Shown: piece by piece, positions 11,140-22,392 of the stretch
Position numbering within the stretch: position 1 is the first letter of the stretch
Layout of the letters: every line of letters starts with the position of its first letter
Source of the DNA: Bimastos eiseni
Lineage: Eukaryota > Annelida > Clitellata > Crassiclitellata > Lumbricidae
NCBI GenBank assembly: GCA_959347315.1
Contig: OY365806.1
Coordinates: forward strand, 39,188,903 to 39,252,902
Length of the DNA stretch: 64,000 nucleotides
Direction: 5' to 3'
Translations under genes and position numbers: made by a program
The notes under the pieces: model-generated
The model's database searches: none
The model's input: only the letters and a program-made list of their open reading frames with translations
Told to the model about the DNA's origin: nothing

Positions 11140-12160
11140 ACATGCCTTTTAAATGGAAGCTAGAATGATTAAAATATAACAACCAGGAGATGGATGGCTG
11201 AGTAGAATGTTCTTGTAACGGAAGCGGGAATTATTACAAGATTCTGTTTAATTAGAAGCTGCATAGACGAAGACAATTATTTTAAACCAGGACCCGGATT
11301 GATGAAAAGGATTTCTGTTCAACCAGAAGGTGGATCGATGAAAAAATTCTTATCTAGTAGCTGAATGGGCGAAAATAACGCAGTTAAATGGAAGCTGCAA
11401 TGATGATAAAAATGCGGTTACAATGGAAGCGGGAATGATTAAAACAATCTAATTTAATTAGATGCCGGATTGATGAAAATAATCCTCTTTAACCTGCACA
11501 AGGATTGATGAAAAGGTTTAGCTAAAAGCTATATTGATGATGATAATAATGCGGTTAAATGAATAGGAATCACTAAAAGATACTTTTATTTAAATTGAAG
11601 CTGGATGAAAAGAATTCTGCCAAAGGGAAGCCGGATTGATGACAAAGGATATGGTTTAACTAGAAGCTAGATCGATTAATAACTTCTGTAAAACTAGAAA
11701 ACCGGATTGATGAAAAGAACTCTGCTTTACCGGAAGCTGTAGTAATGAAAAGGTTTATTAAACTGGGTGTCGGGCTGGGAAAAAACAGTAATGCGTAAAC
11801 GAAGGCTGGATTGACTAAATGAAAGCGCAGCCGATGAAACGAATTATGCTTGAGCAGATGCTAGACTGGTGAAAAAGACATTTTAACTAGAAGCTGGAGT
11901 GAAGAATATTAATTATGTAAAATTTGAACTTAGTTGATGAAAAGAATGCATTTTAAGAGAACAGGAATGATGAAATATTTATGCCTAATTAGAAGCTGGA
12001 TTGTTTATAGGAATTTTGACTAATTAGACGCCTGAGTGATTAAAATAATGTTGTTGAGGTGGAACCAGGAATGATGAAAACATATCTTTCTGCATGACAG
12101 CGGTGACGATTAATAGATTTACATGTATGTCTGACTAGATGCTTGATCGGTAGGCCTAAG
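11140..12160. repeat. large ~45-bp minisatellite array
   Basis: About twenty degenerate units of the form TGATGAAAAGAAT...TTAACTAGAAGCTGGAT. The unit and strand orientation are the same as in the smaller array at 2,770-3,175. No open frame is maintained and the units have diverged strongly. Confidence 0.75.
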
Positions 12161-12162
12161 TG

Positions 12163-12205
12163 ACGTTTTGGCGCAGCCGTTTTGGTGCAACCGTTTTGGC
12201 CAGGC
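12163..12205. repeat. CGTTTTGGCGCA subrepeat cluster
   Basis: Three ~14-bp units (GACGTTTTGGCGCAGCCG, then CGTTTTGGTGCAACCG) adjoin the minisatellite array. This is the reverse complement of the cluster at 3,478-3,525, which also adjoins a minisatellite array. Confidence 0.6.
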
Positions 12206-13550
12206 CCTATCAGAGGGAGGAGGGAGCCAGGCAGGCCACTTGGCCCGAGCCTCTACTTTAAGAGAGTTCTGTAATACTATTGCTTAATACTATTTTTTTA
12301 AATTTTTCATCTAATAACGATTTTAGCGAACAATAATAAATTTATAAAAAAATATCGGCATTATCCGAGTCATCACATTCATTTGCGAGTCAAGAGCATT
12401 ACTATAATATTAACGAACAACAGGTGACTCGAGCGTTTTCTAGATTAAAATTATCATGCGGGTTCTCTACAATAACCAAAAAAAATGCAGCTCAATGGAG
12501 CTTAATTACATAATCTTAGAATATTCCAATATTAAAATAATACTTACAAATGTGTTAATGTTTTTTTTTGTTTTCAAATAGGTCTCACCGCCCCGATAAT
12601 ATTAAAAAATTCTGGGATTATTTTAAAGGAAAACGAGTAAATTCTGTGATTATTTAGTTTTCAAACAATATGAACGAAATGTTGAGCACAACCGCAGTCT
12701 TCAGACATGATTGTGTCATGTTGTCTTAAGGCCTAGGTCAGAAAAACAGTAATTGATATTGAGACTGTTCTTTTAATAAATTTATAATGATCTCAAACAG
12801 TATCCTCTTCTACCATAGATTAGAATTTCAAATAATAACTTAGGATACTATAATTTCAATTGAAATCTTCATAAATCTCTGTAATGAATGAAGGAATAAA
12901 TGAAAATTAGATTAAGTTAGATTATTAATAATGTGATAAATCAAATATAATGCCTCACTTTCGTAGCCTACAATCAGGTTTACAACACCAGTCTCACTCA
13001 TTAGATGGCATTTGTAATTTGTTTGCATTTCTTTGAGAGTTTAAAAATTTGACTGACGAAAATTTAATTGTCGGTTTCTAAGAAATGTCAACAGCATTAT
13101 GACAAAAAAACTCACAAGATCTTGAGGGTGAGATATTGGAAAAGTTCATGGCACTAATTTCAAAGAAGAATGCAAACCGACACCATATCTTTCCCACTGA
13201 AAGATAAATAGGCTTACTTTAACTTGGTCTATCCGCAGTTTTCCCCAACATCCCTGTTGCGCTACATATCTTTTACTGGTCAGTTTTCCAGCATCAGTGA
13301 CTTCTGGTGAAAGAACTTTCAATGTATTGCCACAAATCAAAAATCACCATCGTTCAACAATCGAACAGGTTGAATGGACTGAACAATGCTTACTTAATAA
13401 TTATAAACTGTGATATTGCATGAAAAATAGATTCATCTAAAAACAATTAAATCATTTGCAGAACAAAAAGGACGAAAAGCATTTATTACATAAGCATTTG
13501 TTACATAATTTGCTATTAATTGAAATTTAATCTTAGATTTATGCCGCTTT
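12206..13550. other. AT-rich non-genic DNA
   Basis: No gene, RNA or recognised repeat. Frames present are short and interrupted. Confidence 0.55.
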
Positions 13551-13619
13551 GGTGTATAGGTGCACTTCTGGACTTTCTGTAAAGAGGGTGTTATCAAATT
13601 ACAGTTGTGTTGTATTGTA

Positions 13620-14160
13620 TTGTATAATTCCCATGTATTGCAGCTTAACGCTCAATCGCTAGCTTTGGCTGCTGGGTCATAGTATGTCAAATCAACAAGT
13701 GGTGTAGGCCTACACCGCTTTAGGTTTTATTTAAGTTTTTTGTACATTAACTTCATGCAAAAGCAAAAATGACAGTGACAACTTTAGCTGAATATTTCAA
13801 AATTTGAGAAGATATCAAATTTATATGTCAATAATTAAACGGATCGTTTAAAACGACATGATCTTCCAAGTTTTGACTTTTATACCTCAGTCAATTATCA
13901 GTATGTTGTGGACAGTGGCAACTCTTAGGAGGGGCCATAGAGCCCCACCAACTGAGTTCGTGGCTCCCACTGATGGGCCCTTCAAATTTGAGTCCACTTT
14001 CAGTTTTGATGAAACGAGACCTCCAGATGACCCGTATGTCATTTCCCCTAGCCCTGTATGGCCCTCTGTTGAGAGCTGCCACTGGTTGTGCTCTCCCAAA
14101 ATATGCACAAATCTATGTGATGTAACTTATGGTTCTTTTATCTATGAATTTGTAAATTTT
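13620..14160 (+). repeat. element A left inverted terminal repeat
   Basis: Imperfect inverted partner of ~17,040-17,605. Landmarks are TTCCCATGTATTGCAGCTTA near the outer end and GACATGATCTTCCAAGTTTT internally. A continuous 158-codon frame (13,858-14,334) through this repeat also appears in element B at 21,069-21,593. It is read from terminal-repeat sequence and I do not consider it a demonstrated protein. Confidence 0.75.
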
Positions 14161-14226
14161 GCTTGGAAGCCAATTCTTGCTAAAGTTCCCGACATCTTAT
14201 CAACAAGCATGAATTATGTACGGTTC

Positions 14227-14482
14227 CCGTTCATTTCGTCGCAGATAATTTCGTCGCAGATCATTTCATCGCATTTTAAGAACCACACTAACCCTAACCC
14301 TGACCCTAAACTACTCTCACGACTCATACCCTGACCCTAACCGACCCACACCACGCATAACCTGATCCTAACCGACCCTCGCAATGCTTAACCTGACCCT
14401 AACCAATATGCGACGAAATGAATTGCGACCAAAATGATCTGCGACGAAATGAATGCGACGAAGTGACCTCTGACGAAATTAT
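14227..14482. mobile_element. foldback element, TTTCGTCGCA subrepeats
   Basis: Starts with three ~15-bp units (ATTTCGTCGCAGAT) and ends with their inverted counterparts (GCGACGAAATGAA). The centre is CTAACCCTAACCCTGACCC-type sequence. The same element is in element B (21,508-21,740), so it inserted before the family amplified. Confidence 0.7.
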
Positions 14483-14609
14483 GTACTGGTTTTTAACGAG
14501 TACACAGGTGCTCATTAGACATATAGTTAGTGCATGATTAGTTTCATTATGTCTGTGCTTTTCAATGACATTTTCTTTGTGGTGCTCATCAAAGTGGGAT
14601 TACGGCTTA

Positions 14610-14615
14610 CCCAGA
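14610..14615 (+). other. empty Polinton target site (CCCAGA)
   Basis: Element A reads GGCTTACCCAGAAAGTAGGA here without interruption. In element B the same CCCAGA is duplicated on both sides of Polinton 1. This is an unoccupied paralogous site that fixes Polinton 1's boundaries to the base. Confidence 0.85.
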
Positions 14616-15559
14616 AAGTAGGAGTGGCTTTTGAAGGAATAATGCTGCAGAATGCCAGCTGCAGACCATCATTGGTAATAAAATCCAGGATGGTATTCAG
14701 CTCCTATCCTTGTAAATATTTTTTTGACAATGAACACTCTTGTAGTGTTGCAAATTGCTGTTAATAGGTCTCGTACTACATTGCGATAACTTAGTATTTA
14801 CAAACTACTTTCATGTACTTGGTCCTAACTGATTTTAGCACTACTATGCTGGTAGTCAAGTTTTTCCGTTTACAGTGCATTCATGCCAGTCATACATGCA
14901 AGAGCAAGAGTAAACATAATTACAGGTTTACACATATACTTTGGGCTTTAATAAACAAAATTTGCAACAGACATGGATAGTAGTGGAATCATTCTGCTAA
15001 TCGTGCAGATATCAGTACTCTTTGTTGTGTATAGTGTATACTCATTGTCAGTCACTGCCTGTTGTTGCCATGAATTTGTTTCAGCATAATGCCAATACAG
15101 TAGCAATAATTAGCACTCTTTCACTGTCCTTCAGGTAGCGGTGATCCATGTGAATCCAACTCAGATACCAGTTGTTACTTTGCTCCGTCAATGCATGCTT
15201 TAGCGAAACAGACTTAGTGGCAGTGGCCTGGGAAATTTGGAGAAGATAAATTTGTTGTAATGATGGTAATCAAAAGTTTCAAAACATTTCTATAGACAGG
15301 CATTACACTGTGCGGGTCATTGTCTAGAGAAGTAAGTTACAATTCAAGATCAAGGTGAAAATGGTGGGCAATAGTGGTGGTTGGGTTCCACGGTGGATGA
15401 CCATTCCAGAGATACTAAGATCTGCATTGAGTCACAGTGCATGCATATTTTGGTTATGGTTAAGGGTTGCCTTGGCAGATGCAAATGTGTTGCTTAAGCT
15501 AACGTTCTATGCACAGCTCTCTAATCAAAGACTTTGGAATGGGTGGTCTCTTGTCAGTT

Positions 15560-16995
15560 TTTTCCTTTGTGGAGCAGTTAGGTCTTCTTCCCTGTAGGCA
15601 ATCCGGTTTGGAAGCTCATCATTCAACTGAAACTGCTCTCCTATCTCTTCTGTCAGATGGTTACTCTACCATGAACAAGTCCCGTATTACACTATTTGAT
15701 CTGTTTAAGCTTCTTCAGCATTTGATTTGGTTGGTCATGACATTCTCTTATGTTGACTTAAAATCTCCTTTGTCTTAGTGCTCCTCCTCTTCACTGGTTT
15801 TAATCCAATCCCAATATCGCTCAAAATGGTCATTCTAGGTCAGTGTTTCTCAAACTATGGGTCTCGACCCAAAAATGGGTTGCCATGCTTCACGGCTGTT
15901 TCATCATAGTTACATAAACTTCAAAGAAGCCAAATGTAACTGTTCTTTTCACCTTCCTTGTTGCATAGTTACTACGGTATACTATTCTACTGAGTAAGCC
16001 ATAAGTCTAGTCTATATATTGAGTCTATTAAATGCATGCATTGTAAATTTACATTGAAATGCCACTTAAATTGTAACTCGATATTGTTCGCCATTTTGAG
16101 GTGGGTCACGGGATTTCTAAGATTTTCCAAGGTGGGTTCCAAAAGTCTGGGAAACAGTTCTAGGTTACACCCGCACCCCATGGGTACATGTTAGGTTTGG
16201 GGTTCCTCAAGGATTCATACAAGATCTGCTTCTCTATATCATATTCACTGCTAACATCCTCTTTTTTTCCAAAAATTCTGCAGTGGGAACCTGTATGCTG
16301 ATGACGTTAAGGCCTTCGTCCGAGGTCAGCCTGCAGATCAAACAGCCCTTTCTCAATCGAGTGTTTTCTTCAAAACTTTATTGACAGATATCCTCGAATC
16401 GCCCGCCTCTCTGTCAATTCGACAAAAACTCAGTACCCCTGAAACTAGACGTTTGACCTATTTCGGAACGATTTCCATTGTTCACTTTCTCTACTAGTGT
16501 TCTTGACCTGGGTGTCACCATTGATAGTACTTTTTAGTTTGGTGAACACATATCTAATCTACCTTGGTCTAGCTTCTATCACTTGCAACTTCTTCCACCT
16601 GCCCCTTCTCTATAGTATATGCTTTTGTTTGCTCATGCATAGATTAGTGTAACTTGCCACAATTGGTCTTTACTGTTCTGAAAGCTTGCCTGCCACATCT
16701 ACAATCGGTGCTGAATGCAGCTGCCCGTTTGATTGCCTGCCTTCCTCGCTTCTCTTATGTCTGCCTTCATGACTGAGCACTTACACTGGCTTTCTTTCTT
16801 AGTCCGCTTTCTGTCTAAAGTTAGTTTCCTTATTCCCAGAGCGTTTTGGGGCAAGCTGCACACTAACTTTGTGACCTTATCGTTTCGGCTGCTTCTCGTC
16901 GTCCTCTTCGTTCTTTGGACCGGCATGACCTCTTGGTATATCTGATTGCTTCTCCCCAATACCTCGTCTGTTGGCCCTTTGCTCTGGAATGATAC
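15560..16995 (+). pseudogene. fossil LINE reverse transcriptase in element A
   Basis: Degraded RT of an L2/CR1-like non-LTR element, several frameshifts. Recognisable pieces in order: SGLEAHHSTETALLSLLSDG (~15,600-15,660), then after the hAT insertion a GVPQGF block (~16,200), an intact catalytic YADDV (~16,290), an LNAAARLIACLPRFS segment (~16,705-16,755), and a C-terminal stretch with DRHDLLV-like text (~16,920). The same fossil, at the same place, is in element B. No endonuclease domain or tail is evident. Confidence 0.8.
15841..16157. mobile_element. hAT-like non-autonomous element (317 bp)
   Basis: Starts CAGTGTTTCTCAAACT and ends with the imperfect inverse AGTCTGGGAAACAG. It is flanked by an exact 8-bp duplication TTCTAGGT (15,833-15,840 and 16,158-16,165), as expected for hAT transposition. 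Removing it would rejoin the two parts of the surrounding RT relic. Non-coding. Confidence 0.85.
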
Positions 16996-17039
16996 CACTC
17001 TCCGACTTGCTCTTTGATTTTTACTGGCTGCCATGCAAT

Positions 17040-17605
17040 ATCTTCAAATTCATAGACAAAAGAATCACATGTTACATCACACAGATTCTTGCATATTGTG
17101 ACAGAGCACAACCAGTGGCACCTCTCAGCAATTGTGGACATACAGGGGCTGGGGAACCTGACAGAGGGGCCATCTGGGTGTCTGGTTTCGTCAAAACTGA
17201 AAGTGGACTCAAATTTGTAGGGCCACAGCTGGGAGCCATAAACTCAGTTGCAGGGCGTAATGACGCCTCCTGGCCCCTCTGTAGGGCAGCACTGACCACA
17301 ACACACTGATCATTTGATTAGAGTTCAACCCTTAGATATATAGAAGTCAAAACTTTGAAGATCATGTCCTTTTTAGCTATTCAATTTTTCTTAATAACAT
17401 AGAACAAATTGTTATCTCCTCAAATTTTGAAATGTTTTCCTAAAATTTTCACTGTCATTTTGCTTTTGCATGTAATTAATGTACAAAAAACTTCAATAAA
17501 ACCTAAATCGGTGTGGACCTACACCGCTGGTTGTTTCACACACTATGACTCACCAGTCAAAGCTAGCGATTGAGCGTTAAGCTGCAATACATGGGAATTG
17601 TAACC
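17040..17605 (-). repeat. element A right inverted terminal repeat
   Basis: Inverted, diverged partner of 13,620-14,160. It includes the reverse complement of the landmark blocks near its outer edge, at 17,530-17,605. Confidence 0.75.
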
Positions 17606-17756
17606 AACATCTTCCAAAAGCTACTGTAAATGTTTATCACCAAAGCTAGAAAGCATGAAGTAACACTGTGCTTCGACTGCAACAAGATAAATTTTGCCAA
17701 AACGGTGTGTTTCTTAATAATTAAAGTACATTTCTTCACCCTATCAGTTAGCGATA

Positions 17757-17895
17757 TGCACCTAGAGCTCTGCGCCGACCTAGAAGTTTCGGCGGCTGCG
17801 CGTCGGTCATTTTTGTCGGCGGCGGCCGGCGCGCCGCTGACCCAAAAAAGTTGGCGGCGGCGGCGGCTCGGCGTGATCGGCGCAGTGTTCTATAA
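17757..17895. repeat. GC-rich GGCGGC patch with short inverted ends
   Basis: A sharply GC-rich block in AT-rich surroundings. CTGCGCCGACCT near its left end faces GATCGGCGCAGTG near its right end, and the middle is GGCGGCGG runs. This is consistent with a small DNA transposon of the kind with GCCGCC-rich termini; family uncertain. Confidence 0.45.
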
Positions 17896-19370
17896 GTTTT
17901 AGCAAACATGCTTCAAAGTTGTTCGGCAAGGTAACTTGCATTATAACGATATGCATATTCTACATTATTTTTTGCTGTTGTCTGATCTCAAATTTTTATT
18001 CAAAAGAAACAATGATTCTCAGAGACTCAGAACATACGTTTACGAATAAAAAGCAAGAAGTAATAATTTTATTTTCACTTATCAAAGCACACCGAGCAGT
18101 AAAACGTGATCAGAATTCACCACTTTTTCCAGATTTATTGGTCAATAACCTGATTGACTTACACATGAAACCTTTTCCATCATTCTTAATTATTATTTAC
18201 TAGTCATTCAACCTAAGCAGCCCATTCACAGTAGCAGCAGTCGTTGTAGTAATGGAAGGAGTAGCAATAGCAGCAGTAGTTGTAGTAGCAGAAGTAGTAG
18301 TCGGATCAACTTATAACAACTTGCAGTACGAGCCGGGGCAACAAAAGCAGGACAATGGATAACATTTATTCGTATCTATCGCCACCAAATGGCTTGGGTC
18401 AACAAGGATCTCATCGTGATGATGAAGATGAATGTCTTTTTATTATGTTGCCTTAGCATGTCAACTTGTGTTTCAATAAATCATAATAAAGAAGAGAAGA
18501 AAAGGAGCAGGCCCTCAAACGAGATTGAATTATGAAGTGTTACCGACTTCATTATCTTGGCCTCATCGTACGAGTGTGGATGGCCCCCGCTGATTTTAAT
18601 CCCAAAACATTCGATTGACAGTCCAGTTATTATTCCTACACTATCGAGTATATATATGATGCATGTTAAATGTTATCTGAATCTAGACGTAATATTACAT
18701 TAGGCTTAGGAATGCAAAATGAGCGAGAGAAAATGTCTCCAATTATTAGGGCTCTCATACAAACAAATATTAACGTAACGTAAGTATATTGGCACTGACA
18801 CGTTTCCATAAATTTGTTTGTCATCCGCCAAAATGATGTGTGAATAGACCTACTTGAAATAATCCAGGCAGTGAATTACACGGCGAAGACGGTGCTATAG
18901 TAACACGCAAGCGAAATTAGTGTTGTCGTAGGATACTCAGTAAAACTTTTAGTGATTGCCCCAAACATTGGTGGCTCTGGTAGATTTCCTATGTAGGACT
19001 ATTGAGGAGTCGATATCGATGGTTGGGCAGTAAGGCAACTGCCATTTCCCACCGCCACCCAAGGCAGAGTGGATGACCATTCCAGAGAATTTGTCCATTT
19101 GCAGCAGCAGCCTCTAATTGAATACTTAACAGTCAGTACTCTGCAGAATCCTATGAAACGTATCTGCTTGCTTAAACTGCGTATGAAGAAAACCAGACTG
19201 TTGTGGGCCTAGGCGTAAGTGACCTGTGACCATAGTCTTTCCGGACAGCAGGAACATCGACTTGTGTGAAAACGCTTTGCGGCTGTGCACAGACCACGGG
19301 ATAAATTGTCTATGGGTCAGTGACTGAACTTTACTAAACTTTACTGAACTTTACTGTGAGTTGATATCTA
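17896..19370. other. non-genic DNA with GTA/GCA trinucleotide patch
   Basis: No gene recognised. A degenerate (AGCAGTAGT)-type patch lies at 18,230-18,305. The remainder is AT-rich. Confidence 0.5.
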
Positions 19371-19375
19371 TAATG

Positions 19376-19537
19376 GAATAATGAATGGAACATATGAAAG
19401 AGGAAGACCACATAGGGAATGGCAGATGACTTTGAAGAATGGGGTGGAACAAGTCTCCACAAGTTTAATGACGGTGTGGAGAGAAGTGGCCAGAAAGGTA
19501 TTCGACACGGGCGATGAGTCCATGGATGTTGATTGAC
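19376..19537 (+). pseudogene. LINE ORF2 C-terminal tail fragment
   Basis: A single frame gives a peptide beginning YERGRPHREWQMTLKNG and ending at a TGA before (TA)n. The GRPxxxW pattern is common at the extreme C-terminus of LINE reverse-transcriptase proteins. Very short and unsupported by upstream RT, so moderate confidence only. Confidence 0.45.
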
Positions 19538-19602
19538 TGAACATACGCCAAGTTCGAGAAGGCCACGGCCAGACGGTATGTGTGGCAATATATTTAAATA
19601 CA

Positions 19603-19604
<2 letters not shown>

Positions 19605-19642
<38 letters not shown>
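19605..19642. repeat. (TA)n microsatellite
   Basis: Pure TA run, followed at 19,695-19,715 by a TGCG run. Confidence 0.95.
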
Positions 19643-19644
<2 letters not shown>

Positions 19645-19954
19645 TGTACATGCATGTGTATTCATCAAGATGGATGTGCATATGGTGTATAATGTGTGTG
19701 CGTGCGTGCGTGCGTATGTATGTTTGTCCTCTATTATCGCTCATACACAAAAACCTACAAAATCATTGTAAGTAGTAATATCTCAAAGTGTGGCTAAATC
19801 AGGTGTTAATCTGCATTATTTTCTGATTCCAAACATGAAATTTTATGCTTGTATGTCAAAAATGAACAATGTTACGCTAAGCGGCCGAAGTAATGTAGCA
19901 TCTAGTAGCACAACTGTTTCTGCTCGTTCTATTAAGACTTTTCTTTTGTCTAGT

Positions 19955-20042
19955 GTTTTTTCGCAATGGGAGCGCCTCTGATTAGGTTGTACTGTGAGAG
20001 GCGCTTTATAAATCCGTAAATAAAATAGAATACAATAGAATG
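19955..20042 (+). mobile_element. LINE 3'-end fragment
   Basis: GGGAGCGCCTCTGATTAGG, then GAGGCGCTTTATAAATC, then a TAGAATACAA-type tail. This is the same kind of 3' terminal structure as at 6,300 and 49,740. It is an isolated 5'-truncated end. Confidence 0.55.
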
Positions 20043-20844
20043 TTTGGTATGATATAAGTCTCAAATGTAACTATTATTAGTCGGCCCAACCAGCACATGA
20101 TATAATTTGTAGTATGAATTTAATTTACCGTCATCATCATTGTCTAAATCGGAAGAACTATAGTCATTTTCAACCTAAAACGAGGTATTTTGTCGCAACA
20201 TAGACCAATGTTGCGACCCAACGACCACACTAAGTCGCGCAGCGACCAGCTATTTTGGTACGAAGTATTTCAAATGTGTTATTTTTGATCGGTCAACCCA
20301 GCAAATGACGTAATTTATAATATGGAAGGCCGTTACTACAATCGAAAAACTATAATCTTTCGATAATTGTGATTAGGACGAGTAAATACTGGATAGACCT
20401 ACGCGGTGAGTAAATAGACGCGTATCGTTTGGACGAGATAACTCGTGGTTCGCACTGTACAATGATTTACGTTGGAGGAGATATCTCTGGGTCCATAATA
20501 AAGGGATTAAAACAATCTGCCGTCTAATTAAGAGTCCTGTGCTGATTATAATTATTGCGCATTTTATATGCCAATATCTTGCCTTCGCCGTGTGCTGTGT
20601 GAAGCCTTTCGTTCTGACGGCATCTACCTTTTACTTCGTTCGCTTAGCGTCGAAAATCGCTGCATTGTTCAAAAGGCACCTACAAGCATTAAATTTTTTT
20701 TTAGAAAGTTGATTTTATGGTTTAAATCACCTGATATAGCCACACTGTGAAATATTTGTAAAAACAGGGATTTTGACAGGTTTTTGTTGATGAGCGAGAA
20801 TATAGGTTTTTTGTGCATCCGAAGGCAAAGACAAGCGCAAATCG
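20043..20844. other. non-genic DNA
   Basis: AT-rich, no gene or recognised element. Confidence 0.5.
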
Positions 20845-22121
20845 CTAACTGATTGGGTGCAGAATTGTGCTTTAATTATTCAGGAGCACAACGTTTTGGC
20901 AAAATTGATCTTGTTGCAGTTGAAGCATAGTGTCACTTCATGTTTTCGAGCTTTGGTAATAAAAGTTTAACATTTACAATAGCTTTCTGAGGATGTTGGT
21001 GACAATTATGCACAAGGTGACAATTATGCACAAGGTGCACTTCTAAACTTTCTGAGGATATATCAAATATGTACGTCAATAAGAAATCGGATCGTTTAAA
21101 ACGACACGATCTTCCAAGTTTTGACTTCTATCTCTCAGCCAGGAACCAAGGGCTGAACTCTAGTAACATTATCAGTATGTTGTGGACAGTGGCAACTCAA
21201 CAGAGGGGCCATAGAGCCCCACCAACTGAGTTCGTGGCTTCCACTGATGGGCCCTTCAAATTTGAGTCCACTTTCTGTTTTGATAAAACGAGACATCGAG
21301 ATGACCCGTATGTCATGTTCTCGAGCCCTGCATGGCCCTCTGTTGAGAGCTGTCGCTGGTTGCGCTCTCCCAAAATATGCACAAATCTATGTGATGTAAC
21401 TTATGGTTCTTTTATCTATGAATTTGTAAATATTGCATGGAAGTCAATTTTTGCTAAAGTTCCTGACATCTTACCAACAAGCAGGAATTATGTATGGTTC
21501 CCGTTCATTTCGTCGCATATCATTTCGTCTCATTATAAAAGCTACACTAACCATAATCCTGACCCTAAACTACTCTCACGCCGCATACCCTGACCCTAAC
21601 CGACCGTCACCACGCATAGCCTGACCTAACCGACCTTCACGATGCTTAACCTGACACTAACCGATCCTTGCGATGCTTAACCGACCCTTACCAATATGCG
21701 ACGAAATGAATTGCGACAAAATGAACTGCGACGAAATGAATGGTTACCATTATGTACTGGTTTTTAAAGAGTACACAGGTGCTAATTAGACATAGTTAGT
21801 GCATAATTAGTTTCATTAGGTCTGTGCTTTCCAATGACATTTTCTTTATGGCGATCATCAAAGTGGGGATTACGGCTTACCCAGAAGAGTAGGAAAACGC
21901 GTTATCTAGCTCAATTGCCCCTTACCAATATGCGACGAAATGAATTGCGACAAAATGAACTGCGACGAAATGAATGGTTACCATTATGTACTGGTTTTTA
22001 AAGAGTACACAGGTGCTAATTAGACATATAGTTAGTGCACAATTAGTTTCATTAGGTCTGTGCTTTCCAATGACATTTTCTTTGTGGCGATCATCAAAGT
22101 GGGGATTACGGCTTACCCAGA
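20845..22121 (+). mobile_element. element B, left part (interrupted by Polinton 1)
   Basis: Second copy of element A. It starts near ATCGCTAACTGAT (20,840s) and runs through the same terminal repeat, foldback element (21,508-21,740) and interior as A until the CCCAGA target site. The element continues at 36,540 on the far side of Polinton 1. Confidence 0.75.
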
Positions 22122-22153
22122 AGAGTAGGAAAACGCGTTATCTAGCTCAATTG
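21685..22153 (+). repeat. 234-236-bp tandem duplication across the Polinton left end
   Basis: Copy 1 (21,685-21,917) and copy 2 (21,919-22,153) are near-identical, differing at a handful of positions. Both contain the flank plus CCCAGA plus the first 32 bp of the Polinton terminus. In copy 1 the Polinton sequence stops after CTAGCTCAATTG. The duplication therefore post-dates insertion, or reflects mis-assembly of two haplotypes. Confidence 0.8.
22116..22121 (+). repeat. Polinton 1 target-site duplication, left
   Basis: CCCAGA, identical to 36,540-36,545. Six base pairs is the standard target duplication of Polinton/Maverick elements. Confidence 0.85.
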
Positions 22154-22382
22154 ACCATAATATTGGTTAATTCGTCCACCTAGTATGTTACCAAAACGTA
22201 TTTGTAACCTATAACTAGGTTACAAAAACTAATTCATACAAAAACCTAAGTCCTAGGTTAAATATCAACCAATACTAATAGGTTCGAGAAATTTCCAATA
22301 GTTTCGATGATGAGTCACAATTCATCGATGGACCGACAGGTCAGAAGTCACGGGATTTTTCAATTGTTTCGATGATGAGTCA
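22122..22382 (+). repeat. Polinton 1 left terminal inverted repeat
   Basis: Pairs with 36,246-36,539. The first ~200 bp align well (for example CTAGCTCAATTGACCATAAT). Further in, similarity resumes around a subterminal motif GTTTCGATGATGAGTCA that occurs twice here, at 22,301-22,317 and 22,366-22,382. Confidence 0.85.
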
Positions 22383-22392
22383 GCAGTTTCGA

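Larger units (their letters stand above)
13555..17760. mobile_element. element A: ~4.2-kb element with long inverted termini
   Basis: The left ~500-550 bp (from about 13,620) is repeated in inverted orientation at about 17,040-17,605. The shared text includes CCCATGTATTGCAGCTTAAC, GCTCAATCGCTAGCTTTG and GTGTAGGCCTACACC-like blocks. On the right, similarity to copy B extends outward to ~17,756, where GTTAGCGAT is shared. Ends are therefore approximate. I see no transposase. The interior holds a foldback element, a fossil LINE reverse transcriptase and a hAT-like insertion. A second copy (element B) lies at 20,845-38,888, so the package amplified as a unit. Superfamily unknown. Confidence 0.7.
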
